A stretch of DNA of 64,000 nt from Azospirillum brasilense (GCF_007827795.1 NZ_VITI01000002.1:496001-560000); one strand, 5' to 3'; positions 42,381 to 53,427 are shown, numbered from the stretch's first letter. Program-made: numbers and translations. The notes: generated by a model from the sequence alone, not told the origin.

Positions 42381-43529
42381 ATGACCAGCAGCTCAATCAG
42401 TTCCTCTCTTCACTTGTCCGCCACCGGATACTGGAAGCCTGTACAGTCCGGAACCGGTTCCTCCGGGCATCAATCTTCAAGCGTCGGGAGCGGCGAAAAG
42501 ACGGATGCCGTGTCCCTGAGCAAGCTTGGGCAGGCCTTGAAGGGCGCCGCCGCCGATGTGTTCAAGCAACTCGACTCGAAGGCGCGCGGCATGTTGGAAG
42601 GACTCGTCAACTCGGGCGAGATCAGCGCCGAAGACGTTGTGACCGGGCTGAAATCGATGGCGACCAAGGCGACCTTCAACCGCTACGTCTCCGAACGCCC
42701 CCGTGACGAGGAGGACAAGCAGCGGCTCGCCGACTCAGAGGCCGCTTGGCAGAAACTGCAGGCCTATGGCAGTCGGATGTCCGGCGCGCTGTCCGAGGTC
42801 GGGCGCAAGACTCAGGAGATTCAGGAAGCCCAGCAGCGCGGCGAAATCTCGATGGACGAGATGAACGAACGCCTGAAGCCGGTCCAGGACGCGTTCAAGG
42901 GCGAGATCGCGGCGACCCGTGGCGCCTATGGAAAGCCGACCGATCAGACGGCCATTCTCAGCGATGCCAGCGGATTCACGAAAAACATGCAGGGCTTCAA
43001 ATCCGCGCTGGCCTCCATGGGGAAGGACGCTGGCTTCGCGGATCTGTACGCGCCGGACGGCGAGGCCGCCGAACAGAAGCTTCAGGAACTCGGCTTCGAC
43101 CGGACCGTCTTCGGCAACGCGTTCCAGAAATTTGCGGAAACCGTGGATATTCCTGGCATCGGGCCCAAATCAGCTGCCCCGGAGGCCGACGCCGCCGCTC
43201 CGACATCGGCGCCCGCCGCGGAAAGCAAGATTGCCACGGAGACGCCAGCCGTCACGAACAAGCCTGCCGCCGAAACCCCACCGCCGTCGGATACCGTCAG
43301 CAAGCCGGCTTCGAGCGACCCTGGCAACGCGCAGGCGGCGCTGTCCATGCTCCAATCGGCGCTTGCGTCGGGCGCGTCGAAAGGCGGAACCGGTGTCCTG
43401 GGCGCGGTTGCCGGAAACGCCAACGAAGGCCAGAACACGGTTGCCAGCGGCCTGCTGGAAGCCCTGAAGGCCGGAGCGGGAAAGCCGGAAACCGGAAACG
43501 CGCAGTCCGGCGACACACCGCCGGCCTGA
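42381..43529 (+). CDS. hypothetical protein, paralogue of the previous gene
   Basis: This 382-residue protein has a Ser/Gly-rich N terminus (1-40) and the shared core AVSLSKLGQALKGAAADVF, then GEISAEDVVTGLKSMATKA. A longer charged helical region follows (about 100-260), and then a Pro/Ala/Ser/Thr-rich C-terminal third. No signal peptide or membrane segment is present. The core is clearly related to that of the upstream gene. The family is not recognised. The ATG at 42381 has a strong ribosome site. Low-complexity ends and the lack of any enzyme motif suggest a structural, secreted or regulatory role. Confidence 0.8.
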   Translation: MTSSSISSSLHLSATGYWKPVQSGTGSSGHQSSSVGSGEKTDAVSLSKLGQALKGAAADVFKQLDSKARGMLEGLVNSGEISAEDVVTGLKSMATKATFNRYVSERPRDEEDKQRLADSEAAWQKLQAYGSRMSGALSEVGRKTQEIQEAQQRGEISMDEMNERLKPVQDAFKGEIAATRGAYGKPTDQTAILSDASGFTKNMQGFKSALASMGKDAGFADLYAPDGEAAEQKLQELGFDRTVFGNAFQKFAETVDIPGIGPKSAAPEADAAAPTSAPAAESKIATETPAVTNKPAAETPPPSDTVSKPASSDPGNAQAALSMLQSALASGASKGGTGVLGAVAGNANEGQNTVASGLLEALKAGAGKPETGNAQSGDTPPA

Positions 43530-43562
43530 CGCATCCCACCGGGGAAGGCTCCCCCGCCGATG

Positions 43563-44933
43563 TTACCCCTCCGAAGGCGCCGGATCAGCCTCGGCCATCT
43601 GGCCCACCTCCGCCGCGGCCTCCTCTTCCTCCACCTTGCGCACCATCACGGCGGCGAAGAAGCCGTCGGTGTCGTGGCGGGCCGGGGTCAGGCGCAGGTA
43701 CGGCCCTTCGGCCGGCGGGGTGCCCGCACCCTCCTCCGCCCAGACCTCGGCGACCGGCAGCACAGTGAAGTCTGGGTGGGTCTCCAGGAAGGAGGCCACC
43801 TGCTTCTCGTTCTCCTCCGGCAGCAGCGAGCAAGTGGCGTAGATCAGCCGCCCGCCGGGCTTCACCAGCCGGGCCGCGCTGTCCAGGATGTTCGCCTGGA
43901 GCGGCACCAGTTCCGCCAGACCAGGGCCGAGCTGGCGCCAGCGGCTGTCGGGGTTGCGGCGCCAGGTGCCGGTGCCGCTGCACGGCGCGTCGACAAGCAC
44001 GCGGTCGAACTTGCGCTTGTGGCGCTTCACCCAGGGGTCGCGCTCGCTGGACAGCGGGTGCGCCTCGATGTTGTGCAGACCGGCGCGGCGGAACCGCTCG
44101 GCGGCGCGCTTCAGGCGCCCGGCCAGCACGTCGCAGGCAACGACGCGGCCCTTGTTCTTCATCAGCGCGGCGATGGCCAGCGTCTTGCCGCCGGCCCCCG
44201 CGCAGAAATCCACCACCTGCTGCCCCGGCTTCGGTGCCACCGCGATCGCGACGAGCTGCGAGCCCTCGTCCTGGATCTCGACCAGACCGTCCTTGAAAGC
44301 GTCCACGGTGCCCAGCGGCGGGCGGCCCTGGACGCGCAGGCCCAGCGGCGACCACTGCGTCGGCTCCGCGGTGATGTGGGCGCGGGCCAGCGCCTTGATC
44401 GCGCTCTCGCGGTTGGCCTTCACCGGGTTGATGCGCAGGTCGAGCGGCGCGGAGTCCAGCAGCGTCCGCATCTCCACCGCGAAGCGGTCGCCCATGGCGG
44501 CGCGCATCGCCTCCTCGGCCCAGGGCGGGCACTCCACGGCCACGCTTTCCGGCATCTGCGGATGCTCCAGCGTATGGGTGTCCAGCTCGTTGGCGAGCTT
44601 CGCCTCCTCCGGGGCCAGCGGGGCCGGGGCGAATTTGGTGGAGCCGAACAGAGCCTTCACCGTCGCGGCGGACTTGCCGTCCGCCAGGATCTCGTTGGCG
44701 AGCGCGCGGGCGCGCGGGGTCGGCGGATGGCCCTGACGCTCCAGCCACCAGCACAGGCGGGCGTGCCGCCGCAGGATCGCGTAGGCCGTCTGCGCCACCG
44801 CGGTGCGGTCTTTCGACCCGATGTAGCGGCGGGCGCGGAAATAGGCGCTCATCACCGCGTCGGCGGGGCGCGGGGTTTCGTCGATCTCGGTCAGCAGGTC
44901 GATGACCGCCTGAAGGCGGGCGGCGGGGGTCAT
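43563..44933 (-). CDS. rsmB: RsmB/NOP-family 16S rRNA m5C methyltransferase
   Basis: This 456-residue SAM-dependent RNA cytosine-5 methyltransferase has an N-terminal NusB-like helical region (about 1-140), then the Rossmann methyltransferase with VVDFCAGAGGKTLAIAALM (motif I). Motif IV is DAPCSGTGTWRRNPDSRW and motif VI is YATCSLLPEENEKQV, which together carry the two cysteines used in catalysis. The ATG at 44933 has GAGGA upstream. In many alphaproteobacteria this gene sits between guaB and guaA, as it does here but at a distance. Confidence 0.93.
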   Translation of the reverse strand: MTPAARLQAVIDLLTEIDETPRPADAVMSAYFRARRYIGSKDRTAVAQTAYAILRRHARLCWWLERQGHPPTPRARALANEILADGKSAATVKALFGSTKFAPAPLAPEEAKLANELDTHTLEHPQMPESVAVECPPWAEEAMRAAMGDRFAVEMRTLLDSAPLDLRINPVKANRESAIKALARAHITAEPTQWSPLGLRVQGRPPLGTVDAFKDGLVEIQDEGSQLVAIAVAPKPGQQVVDFCAGAGGKTLAIAALMKNKGRVVACDVLAGRLKRAAERFRRAGLHNIEAHPLSSERDPWVKRHKRKFDRVLVDAPCSGTGTWRRNPDSRWRQLGPGLAELVPLQANILDSAARLVKPGGRLIYATCSLLPEENEKQVASFLETHPDFTVLPVAEVWAEEGAGTPPAEGPYLRLTPARHDTDGFFAAVMVRKVEEEEAAAEVGQMAEADPAPSEG

Positions 44934-45209
44934 GGGATGGTCCTCGGATAAATTCCCTGCTCGATAACCCGAGCGGGGGTCGGTTGTCATCCCCCGCGCA
45001 CGCGCGGCTGCCTTTCGAGTCGCCTCAAGGGCCAGCACCCTGTGACAAGACGCCCGCCTTGAAACCGTCCGTGCGAAGAGCGGTTGACCGCAATCCCATG
45101 AATGAGGCAAAAAAGGGGTAGTTGTTCTTGTTTCAGCCGTCTTGGCCGCGGCAAGTCCAGCCATCCCTCGTCTTTGTCGTCTTCATTGAATCTTGTTGCG
45201 GGGTCCGCG

Positions 45210-46376
45210 ATGGCGGCTGCGGTCGGCAGTGTCATGGCGCGTGCGGTGGCGCGCGTCTCCACCCTTCTTGCGTTCGGCCTGCTGGCGGGCTGTGCCGGCG
45301 ACGCGGCGACCGGTTCGGGACCGGGCGGTGGCGTCACCGCGGCGTCCTGGCGGCCGGGGATGGAGAAGGTTTCCGCGGACTTCCACGGCTTGGCGGGCTG
45401 GATCGACGACGACCACGCGCAGGCCCTGCCCGCCCTTCAGCGCACCTGCCGCTGGGTGGCGGCGCAGCCCGCCGGCAAGCCGCTCGGCTCCAACCCCGCC
45501 GCCGGCACCACCTCGGACTGGCGCCCGATCTGCGAGGCGCTGCGCGGGCTGCCCAACGCCGAGCCCGAAACGGCCCGCCGCTTCTTCGAGGATCACTTCA
45601 CGCCCGTCGCCCTGTCCGAGGGGCAGGAAGGGCTGTTTACCGGCTATTACGAAGTTGAGCTGCGCGGAAGCTGGACCCGGACCGAGCGCTACAACGTCCC
45701 CCTCTACAAGGCGCCGAAGCGGACCAAGCGCGGCCTGCCCAGCCGCGCCCGCATCACCGACGGCGCGCTGAAGGGCAAGGGACTGGAGATCCTGTGGGTG
45801 GACGACCCCATCGACGCCTTCTTCCTGGAAATCCAGGGGTCGGGCCGCGTGCGGATGACCGACGGGTCGGTGGTGGCGCTCGGCTATGGCGGGCAGAACG
45901 GCCACCGCTACGTCCCCATCGGGCGGCACCTGATCGACATCGGCTACGCCACGCCGGAGCAGGTGACCATGCCGCTGATCCGCCGCTGGCTGACCGAGCA
46001 TCCCGGCGAGGCCCACCGCGTGATGAACATGAACCCATCCTACGTCTTCTTCCAGCTCCGTCCCGACGTCGGCGCGCGCGGGGCGCGCAACATGGAGCTG
46101 ACGGCGGGCCGCAGCCTCGCCGTGGACCCCGGCCATGTCCCGCTGGGCGTGCCGCTGTGGCTGGACGTCCGCGAGGCCCCCGTACCGCAGGGCGAGATCA
46201 AGCGCCTCGTCGTCGCCCAGGACACCGGCGGCGCCATCAAGGGGGCGGTGCGCGGCGACCTGTTCTGGGGCCATGGGGCGGAGGCCGCGGAAGGCGCCGG
46301 CGTGATGAAGGCGAAGGGCCGCTACACGATGCTGGCGCCGCGCACCACCTCCTTCACGCTGGCGCAACGCCGCTGA
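45210..46376 (+). CDS. mltA: membrane-bound lytic murein transglycosylase A
   Basis: MltA cleaves peptidoglycan glycan strands to 1,6-anhydromuropeptides. It has a lipoprotein signal with lipobox LLAGC, the MltA domain (LFTGYYEVELRGSW; ILWVDDPIDAFFLEIQGSGR; PSYVFFQLRPDVGARGA) and the C-terminal 3D domain (LAVDPGHVPLGVPLW; VVAQDTGGAIKGAVRGDLFW) containing the catalytic Asp. I used the ATG at 45210 (388 residues); the ATG at 45234 is equally possible because it starts closer to the signal. It is divergent from rsmB. Confidence 0.95.
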   Translation: MAAAVGSVMARAVARVSTLLAFGLLAGCAGDAATGSGPGGGVTAASWRPGMEKVSADFHGLAGWIDDDHAQALPALQRTCRWVAAQPAGKPLGSNPAAGTTSDWRPICEALRGLPNAEPETARRFFEDHFTPVALSEGQEGLFTGYYEVELRGSWTRTERYNVPLYKAPKRTKRGLPSRARITDGALKGKGLEILWVDDPIDAFFLEIQGSGRVRMTDGSVVALGYGGQNGHRYVPIGRHLIDIGYATPEQVTMPLIRRWLTEHPGEAHRVMNMNPSYVFFQLRPDVGARGARNMELTAGRSLAVDPGHVPLGVPLWLDVREAPVPQGEIKRLVVAQDTGGAIKGAVRGDLFWGHGAEAAEGAGVMKAKGRYTMLAPRTTSFTLAQRR

Positions 46377-46389
46377 GGTCTGGTCATCG

Positions 46390-46908
46390 ATGCTGGTTCG
46401 TTTGTCCGCCCTGCCCGACCGCGAGGCCGCCCTCGCCGCGTTGGAGGACATCTTCTTCCTGTCCACGCTGCGCAAGGACTTCGCCTCGGCGGCGGAGCGC
46501 GCGGACTTCTTTCGCACCTGGACGGGCTGGTATGTGGAGCGGGCGCCGGACGACGTGTGGTTCGCCTTGGACGGGGACGGCGCCATCCTCGGCTATCTGA
46601 CCGGCTGCAAGGACAGCGCCGGAGCGGTGGACCTCGCCCGCATCATCCCAAAATACGAGGTCTTCGCCGACCGCTTCGCCGCATTCCCGGCGCACCTGCA
46701 CGTCAACGTCCGGCCAAGCTATCGGGACCGCGGAATCGGACGGGCTCTCGTCGACGCCTACGCCGAGGATTGCCGGGCGGATGGCCTCCCCGGCGTCCAC
46801 CTCGTCACCGCGGTCTTCGCCCGCAACGTCGACTTCTACCAGCGCGCCGGATTCATCGACGCAACCCAACGCGGCCCCCTGCTGTTCCTAGGCAGACATC
46901 TACGCTGA
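46390..46908 (+). CDS. GNAT-family N-acetyltransferase
   Basis: This 172-residue GNAT protein has the acetyl-CoA loop HVNVRPSYRDRGIGRALVDAY and the C-terminal FARNVDFYQRAGFIDATQRG. It starts 13 bp after mltA and is probably co-transcribed with it. The acceptor is unknown; the link to a peptidoglycan enzyme may be accidental. Confidence 0.85.
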   Translation: MLVRLSALPDREAALAALEDIFFLSTLRKDFASAAERADFFRTWTGWYVERAPDDVWFALDGDGAILGYLTGCKDSAGAVDLARIIPKYEVFADRFAAFPAHLHVNVRPSYRDRGIGRALVDAYAEDCRADGLPGVHLVTAVFARNVDFYQRAGFIDATQRGPLLFLGRHLR

Positions 46909-47264
46909 GCACTTTGCTAGGCGGGGTTGCCGCTGCGCAATATCGTGAGCAAAGGATCGCAAATCCATGACCTGCCAATCGATACATGCGGAAAGTCTCT
47001 GACAAAGAATCGGCCGCCGCCTCCGTTTCATCCACCTCTGTTTGTTGCTTTTAAGGCGACCGCGACCATGTCGATGCTCGCGCTTCTTGCGCGGATAAAA
47101 TGAGCGTGTGACAATTCTTCAAGAATTCGAGGCACCTCAACCGAAAGCATTATCGGTGCACATGGGCCAAAATCTTTCGAATGTCATAGAACGGGCAAGG
47201 GTCGTCCCCGCAGGCATCGTTCGTCGGGAAACCGCTGTCTCCAGGAACCGGATCGGGTGCCCGG
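46909..47264. other. intergenic region upstream of hybrid kinase
   Basis: These 356 bp hold a short perfect dyad AATTCTT-C-AAGAATT at 47113-47127 and moderately AT-rich sequence. It is probably the promoter region of the kinase gene. No ORF is supported. Confidence 0.4.
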
Positions 47265-49760
47265 ATGACTAAGGCTTGCAGCGGCATTTCCTGCGCTTCC
47301 GGCGCATCGTCCGCCAATTCGCCGGCCAATCCTGCGGGAACCGAAGCGGGCAGCCTGAGGTTCCCGCTGTTTGTGGCCCTGTGTTATGCAATCGTGTCGT
47401 CTGCATGGATCGCGGCCTCGGACCGGGCGGTCGACCTGCTGTTCGCCACGAACGTCACGATCATCCAGACCTACAAGGGCTGGGCGTTCATCGCCCTCAC
47501 CGCGGGGCTTCTGTTCATCGTCCTGTGGCGCGAATGTCGTCGCCGGCATTCAGTGGAAACCGCACTGCGCGACCGCGAGGCCATCCTTCAGCGCGAGCGC
47601 AGCCTGTTCGAGGCGGTGCTCCGGCAAGCCCCCATCGGCATTTCCATCTCCAACGCTCCGGGTGGCGAGGGAATCATCCTCAACGACCGGGCCATCGCGA
47701 TCACACAGGCGCCACCCACGACGGGCGAGGATGCGGCCCGCTACCAAGGCTATGGTGCCAGGCACGCTGACGGGTCTCCCTACGCCATGGAGGAATACCC
47801 GACCGTCCGCGCCCTGCGCGAAGGCGCGGCGATCGACTGGGAGCCGATGATCTACCATCGCCCGGACGGCCGCACGCTGGAACTGGACGTCAGCAGCGCC
47901 CCCGTGCGGGATGGCGACGGCCGCATCGTGGCGTCAGTGACCATTTTCGTGGACAACACGGACGCCAACGCCGCCAAGCGCGCGCTGGCCGAACGCGACG
48001 ACATGCTGCGCACGACGACGGAGGCTCTGCCCGGCGCGTTGTTCGTGGCCGACCCAAAGGGCCGGAACATCTACTCCAACCAGAGCTTCCAGACCTACAC
48101 GGGCCTGTCGGCCGACCAGCTTTCGGGCGAAGGCTGGATGCAGGCGGTGCATCCGGACGACCTTCCCGGCGCGCTGGCGGGTTGGGAGTCCGCCGTCGGA
48201 CGCGACGCCCGCTTCGAGTCCGAACACCGCCTGCGCCGTTCTGACGGATCCTACCGCTGGCACCTCATCCTGGCCGTGCGGGAGACGCGGACCGGTCGCT
48301 GGATCGGCACCGGCACGGACATCCACGCCATCAAGGAAGCGGAACTGGCGCTGGCGCAAAGCGAGGAGCGGCTGCGCCGGGCCATTGAGGACGCCCCCTT
48401 CCCGGTCATGGTCCATGCCGAGGATGGCGAGGTGGTGCTGATCAGTCAGGCTTGGCTGGACACCACGGGCTACACCGCCGCCGAACTGTCCACCATCGGC
48501 GGCTGGCTGGAACGCGCCTATGGCGAGCGCTGCGGAACCATGCGCATGGACATCCAGCGTCTCCATCAGTTCGACCGCCCCATAGACGAAGGCGATTACG
48601 ACATCCGGACCGCCGACGGACGCCGGCTCACCTGGGCGTTCCGATCCTCGCCCATCGGGCGCGACTCCAAGGGGCGGCATCTGGTCGTCAGCATGGCCGC
48701 TGACATGACCGGCCGTAAAGAGGCCGAAAGCCGCCTGCGTCTGCTGATGCGCGAGGTGGATCACCGGGCCAAGAATACGCTGGCGGTCGTGCAGTCCATC
48801 GTCCTGCTCAGCCGGACGGAGGACCCGAAGGAATTCGCGAGCGCGGTGGAGGGGCGGGTCACCGCCATGGCTCGTGCCCATTCCCTGCTGGCGGCCAGCC
48901 GTTGGTCGGGGGCCGACCTCGCCACCTTGGCACAGGAGGAGTTGTCCGCCTTCACGCAGGACATAATGTTCACCGTCTCCGGCCCGCCCGTGGCCATCGC
49001 GGCGGAAGCCGTCCAGTCCTTCTCGATGGTCTTGCACGAGTTGGTAACGAACGCCGTCAAATACGGAGCGCTGTCGGTGACCGCCGGGCGTGTCGCCGTA
49101 TCCTGGCGGGTGGACAAGGCGGCCGGCCTGCTGCGCGTGGAATGGACGGAGAGCGGCGGCCCGACGGTGGCTCCGCCGACCCGCCATGGCTTCGGCTCGA
49201 TCCTGCTGGAACAGACCATCCTCAGCCAGATGCACGGCGAACTGGTCCTGGAATGGCCGCCCGAGGGTCTCAGCTGCCGCATCGCGCTGCCCGGCGACTG
49301 CTTCGTGGTGAGCGGTGTCCATCCCGCGCGGAAACCGCCCCCCAAGGCGGCCAAAGACCAGAAGGCGGCGGACCCCGGCGCCCGCATCCTGGTGGTGGAG
49401 GATGAAGCCCTGACGGCCATGGGCCTGCAACAGGTGTTGGAGGACGCCGGATACCGGGTCGTCGGTCCAGTTGCGCGCGTCCAGGACGCCATCGATCTGG
49501 CCCGCACGTCGCCGCCAGACCTGGCGGTGCTGGACGTCAATCTGTTCGGCCAGCCGTCCTTTCCCGTGGCTGAACTGCTGGACGACATGGGAGTGCCATT
49601 CCTGTTCTGCACGGGCTACGGCAGCTTGAACACCACGAACGAACGACTGCGGCAGGCCCCCATACTCGCCAAGCCGGTGCCGCCGGACCGCCTGCTCCGC
49701 ACGATCGGCGCCCTGCTTGTGTCCCGCATCCGGCCGGCCACCGGCGTGGTGCCGTCGTGA
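47265..49760 (+). CDS. PAS-containing HWE/HisKA_2-type hybrid histidine kinase with receiver
   Basis: This is an 831-residue membrane sensor. Two transmembrane helices (about 33-53 and 69-88) are followed by three PAS domains (about 115-235, 245-360 and 370-490). The kinase has an H-box of the HWE/HisKA_2 type (EVDHRAKNTLAVVQSIV) and HATPase motifs (VLHELVTNAVKYGALS; GFGSILLEQTI). A receiver lies at about 705-820 (ILVVEDEALTAMGLQQVLED, phosphoacceptor Asp in LAVLDVNLFG, Lys in ILAKPVPP). HWE kinases often feed light or general-stress pathways. No partner regulator is adjacent. Confidence 0.92.
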   Translation: MTKACSGISCASGASSANSPANPAGTEAGSLRFPLFVALCYAIVSSAWIAASDRAVDLLFATNVTIIQTYKGWAFIALTAGLLFIVLWRECRRRHSVETALRDREAILQRERSLFEAVLRQAPIGISISNAPGGEGIILNDRAIAITQAPPTTGEDAARYQGYGARHADGSPYAMEEYPTVRALREGAAIDWEPMIYHRPDGRTLELDVSSAPVRDGDGRIVASVTIFVDNTDANAAKRALAERDDMLRTTTEALPGALFVADPKGRNIYSNQSFQTYTGLSADQLSGEGWMQAVHPDDLPGALAGWESAVGRDARFESEHRLRRSDGSYRWHLILAVRETRTGRWIGTGTDIHAIKEAELALAQSEERLRRAIEDAPFPVMVHAEDGEVVLISQAWLDTTGYTAAELSTIGGWLERAYGERCGTMRMDIQRLHQFDRPIDEGDYDIRTADGRRLTWAFRSSPIGRDSKGRHLVVSMAADMTGRKEAESRLRLLMREVDHRAKNTLAVVQSIVLLSRTEDPKEFASAVEGRVTAMARAHSLLAASRWSGADLATLAQEELSAFTQDIMFTVSGPPVAIAAEAVQSFSMVLHELVTNAVKYGALSVTAGRVAVSWRVDKAAGLLRVEWTESGGPTVAPPTRHGFGSILLEQTILSQMHGELVLEWPPEGLSCRIALPGDCFVVSGVHPARKPPPKAAKDQKAADPGARILVVEDEALTAMGLQQVLEDAGYRVVGPVARVQDAIDLARTSPPDLAVLDVNLFGQPSFPVAELLDDMGVPFLFCTGYGSLNTTNERLRQAPILAKPVPPDRLLRTIGALLVSRIRPATGVVPS

Positions 49761-49781
49761 CGCCGGGGGCCGCTGCTGTCC

Positions 49782-49800
49782 CGGGTCGGCGCCCGACCCG
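49782..49800. terminator. hairpin between convergent genes
   Basis: An 8-bp GC-rich stem (CGGGTCGG / CCGACCCG) with a 3-nt loop lies between the kinase stop and the convergent DUF1272 gene. It is a probable terminator for the kinase gene. Confidence 0.5.
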
Positions 49801-49808
49801 ACCGCGCG

Positions 49809-50057
49809 TCAAAAGGCCGGTGGGCAGCCTCCGGCCTTGAGCACCCGTTCCGTGGAGGCCGGGTTGTTGATGAGCTTCTCCGCCGGGCGGACGGGCCGTC
49901 GCACCAGCTCGCCCCCACAATTCGGACAGAAGCCCTTCAGCACGCGATCCCGGCAGTCGCCGCAGAAGGTGCATTCGAAGGAGCAGATGTAGGCGTCGCC
50001 GGACTCCGGAGGCAGATCCCGGTCGCAGCATTCGCAGTTCGGGCGCAGAGCAAGCAT
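49809..50057 (-). CDS. DUF1272 zinc-ribbon-like protein
   Basis: This 82-residue protein has eight cysteines arranged as C-x-C-C (NCECCDRDL), C-x3-C-x2-C-x2-C (ICSFECTFCGDCRD) and C-x2-C (GFCPNCGG). This is the DUF1272 pattern, likely binding two zinc ions. Function is unknown. The ATG at 50057 starts the conserved N terminus. It is single and convergent with the kinase gene. Confidence 0.9.
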   Translation of the reverse strand: MLALRPNCECCDRDLPPESGDAYICSFECTFCGDCRDRVLKGFCPNCGGELVRRPVRPAEKLINNPASTERVLKAGGCPPAF

Positions 50058-50227
50058 GATGGAACACCGCCTTTCCGTGGTTTCAGGATGATAGCAGCGG
50101 AGCGACGGCGGGAGAACCGGGCCGGCACAGGATCGGCCTTCCCAAGCCGGCGGCCGGCGCCTTAAGGTCCGCAGCGGCAACGATAACCGTCCGCCCTGGA
50201 AAGCCTGCCCTGGAAAGCCCGCTTCGC

Positions 50228-50989
50228 ATGACCCGCCCGCCGCGCCTGATCGAAAGCCCGCAGAATCCGCAATTCAAGCTGTGGGAATCGCTGTTGGAAA
50301 GCCGCGGCCTGAAGAAACAGGGCAAGTTCCTGCTGGCTGGGCTGAAGACAGTTCCCGAGGCGCTGGCCCGTTGGCCGGAGCGCTTTTCCACCCTGCTCGT
50401 CACCGACCCGGTGCAGGCCGAGGGCTGGCGCCTGCCCGCGGGGCTGGAAATCGTCCAACTGGCCCCCGCCCTGTTCCGCACCCTGGACGCCTCGGGCACC
50501 GGCTTTCCCCTGCTGGTCGGCACCGTGCCCGACGCACCGCCCATCGACCTCTCGCAACCGCCGCAGGGGCTCGAACTCGTCTGCGCGCTGGGCGACCCCA
50601 ACAACCTCGGCGCCCTGCTGCGCAGCGCCGCCGCCTTCGGCGCCCGCCGGGTGATCCTGCTCGACGGCGCGGCCCACCCCTACCATCCCAAATGCCTGCG
50701 CGCCGCGTCGAACGCCCAGTTCGAGCTGACGCTGCTGCGCGGCGGCCGGTGGGAGGACGTGAGCCGGGCCGCCGGACCGCTGGTCGCCCTGGACGCCGGA
50801 GGCGCCGACATGGCGGCCTACCGTTGGCCGCGCGACGTCCGGCTGGTGCTGGGCGAGGAAGGCCAGGGCGTGCCCGCCACCCTGCCCGTCCAGCGCCTGT
50901 CCATCCCGACCACCGGGGCGGTGGAGTCCCTCAACGCCACCGTCGCGGCGAGCGTGGCGCTGTTCAGCCACTTCACCTCCCGCTCCTGA
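50228..50989 (+). CDS. TrmH/SpoU-family RNA 2'-O-methyltransferase
   Basis: This 253-residue SPOUT methyltransferase has an N-terminal SpoU substrate-binding part (ESPQNPQFKLWESLLESRGLKK is partly visible: RLIESPQNPQFKLWESLLES). The knotted C-terminal domain carries CALGDPNNLGALLRSAAAFG (motif 1), VRLVLGEEGQGVP (motif 2) and LSIPTTGAVESLNATVAASV (motif 3). It methylates a ribose in rRNA or tRNA; the exact target (23S G2251/G2445-like) is not readable. Confidence 0.92.
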   Translation: MTRPPRLIESPQNPQFKLWESLLESRGLKKQGKFLLAGLKTVPEALARWPERFSTLLVTDPVQAEGWRLPAGLEIVQLAPALFRTLDASGTGFPLLVGTVPDAPPIDLSQPPQGLELVCALGDPNNLGALLRSAAAFGARRVILLDGAAHPYHPKCLRAASNAQFELTLLRGGRWEDVSRAAGPLVALDAGGADMAAYRWPRDVRLVLGEEGQGVPATLPVQRLSIPTTGAVESLNATVAASVALFSHFTSRS

Positions 50990-51006
50990 AGCGCGGGCAT
51001 GAAAAA

Positions 51007-51029
51007 GGCGAGGGGAACGCCCCCTCGCC
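51007..51029 (-). terminator. intrinsic terminator of guaB
   Basis: A 9-bp stem (GGCGAGGGG / CCCCTCGCC) is followed by five T on the minus strand, 31 bp past the guaB stop. The plus-strand methyltransferase gene ends just before it. Confidence 0.8.
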
Positions 51030-51059
51030 TCTTCGAACCGCCACCCGACGGACGCCCGA

Positions 51060-52613
<1,554 letters not shown>

Positions 52614-52702
52614 GGCGCCTGAACCACAAACTGTCGTGTGCCGGGCCACATCCGCGCAAGCCAGCCATGACCTGCGCGAACGGGCCGCAGCCTGAGGTAT
52701 AC

Positions 52703-53413
52703 CTAGTCGTTCGCGTTGGCCCCACGGAAACCGGTGGCGACCACATAGGTTTCGGAGGATTCGGCACGGCTGGCCGGGGGCTTGGCGTGGCGCACCGTGG
52801 TGAAATCGCGCTTCAGCCGCTCCAGCAGGGACTTCTCCGCCCCGCCCTGGAACAGCTTGGCCACGAACGCCCCGCCGGGGGCCAGCACATCCTCCGCGAA
52901 GTCGTAGGCGGCCTCGGCCAGCGCCATGATGCGCAGATGGTCGGTGGCCTGGTGCCCGATGGTCGGGGCCGCCATGTCGCTGAGCACCACGTCGGCGGGG
53001 CCGCCCAAGGCTTCCTTCAGCCGTTCCGCCGCGCCCTCCTCCAGGAAGTCGGCCTCCATGGTGGTGGCGCCGGGCACCGGGTCCATCGGCAGGATGTCCA
53101 GCCCGACGACCTTCCAGCCCTCGCGCGCGGTCTGCACCTTGTCCACCGCCACCTGGGTCCAGCCGCCGGGGGCGGCGCCGAGGTCCACCACGCGCTTGCC
53201 CGGTCCCAGCAGATGGAACTTCTCGTCCAACTGGAGCAGCTTGAACGCGGCGCGGGATCGGAAGCCGCGCTTCGTCGCCTCATGCACGTAGGGGTCGTTC
53301 AGGTGCCGCTCCAGCCAGCGGACCGAGGAGGTGGAGCGCTTCGCCGAGGTCTTCACGCGGACGGTGGCGCGACGCCCACCCGGCTTCGAGGAGGATGGAG
53401 GCTTTCCAACCAT
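52703..53413 (-). CDS. rlmE: 23S rRNA 2'-O-ribose U2552 methyltransferase (RlmE/FtsJ)
   Basis: This 236-residue heat-shock-type methyltransferase has a basic N-terminal extension (Ser/Lys/Arg-rich), then the FtsJ fold: RAAFKLLQLDEKFHLL, the SAM motif VVDLGAAPGGWTQVAVDK, the catalytic Asp in VVLSDMAAP and the Lys in GGAFVAKLFQGG. It modifies the A-loop of the ribosome. The ATG at 53413 is 14 bp after ppx/gppA, forming an operon with it. Confidence 0.95.
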   Translation of the reverse strand: MVGKPPSSSKPGGRRATVRVKTSAKRSTSSVRWLERHLNDPYVHEATKRGFRSRAAFKLLQLDEKFHLLGPGKRVVDLGAAPGGWTQVAVDKVQTAREGWKVVGLDILPMDPVPGATTMEADFLEEGAAERLKEALGGPADVVLSDMAAPTIGHQATDHLRIMALAEAAYDFAEDVLAPGGAFVAKLFQGGAEKSLLERLKRDFTTVRHAKPPASRAESSETYVVATGFRGANAND

Positions 53414-53427
53414 GGTCTCACATTTCC

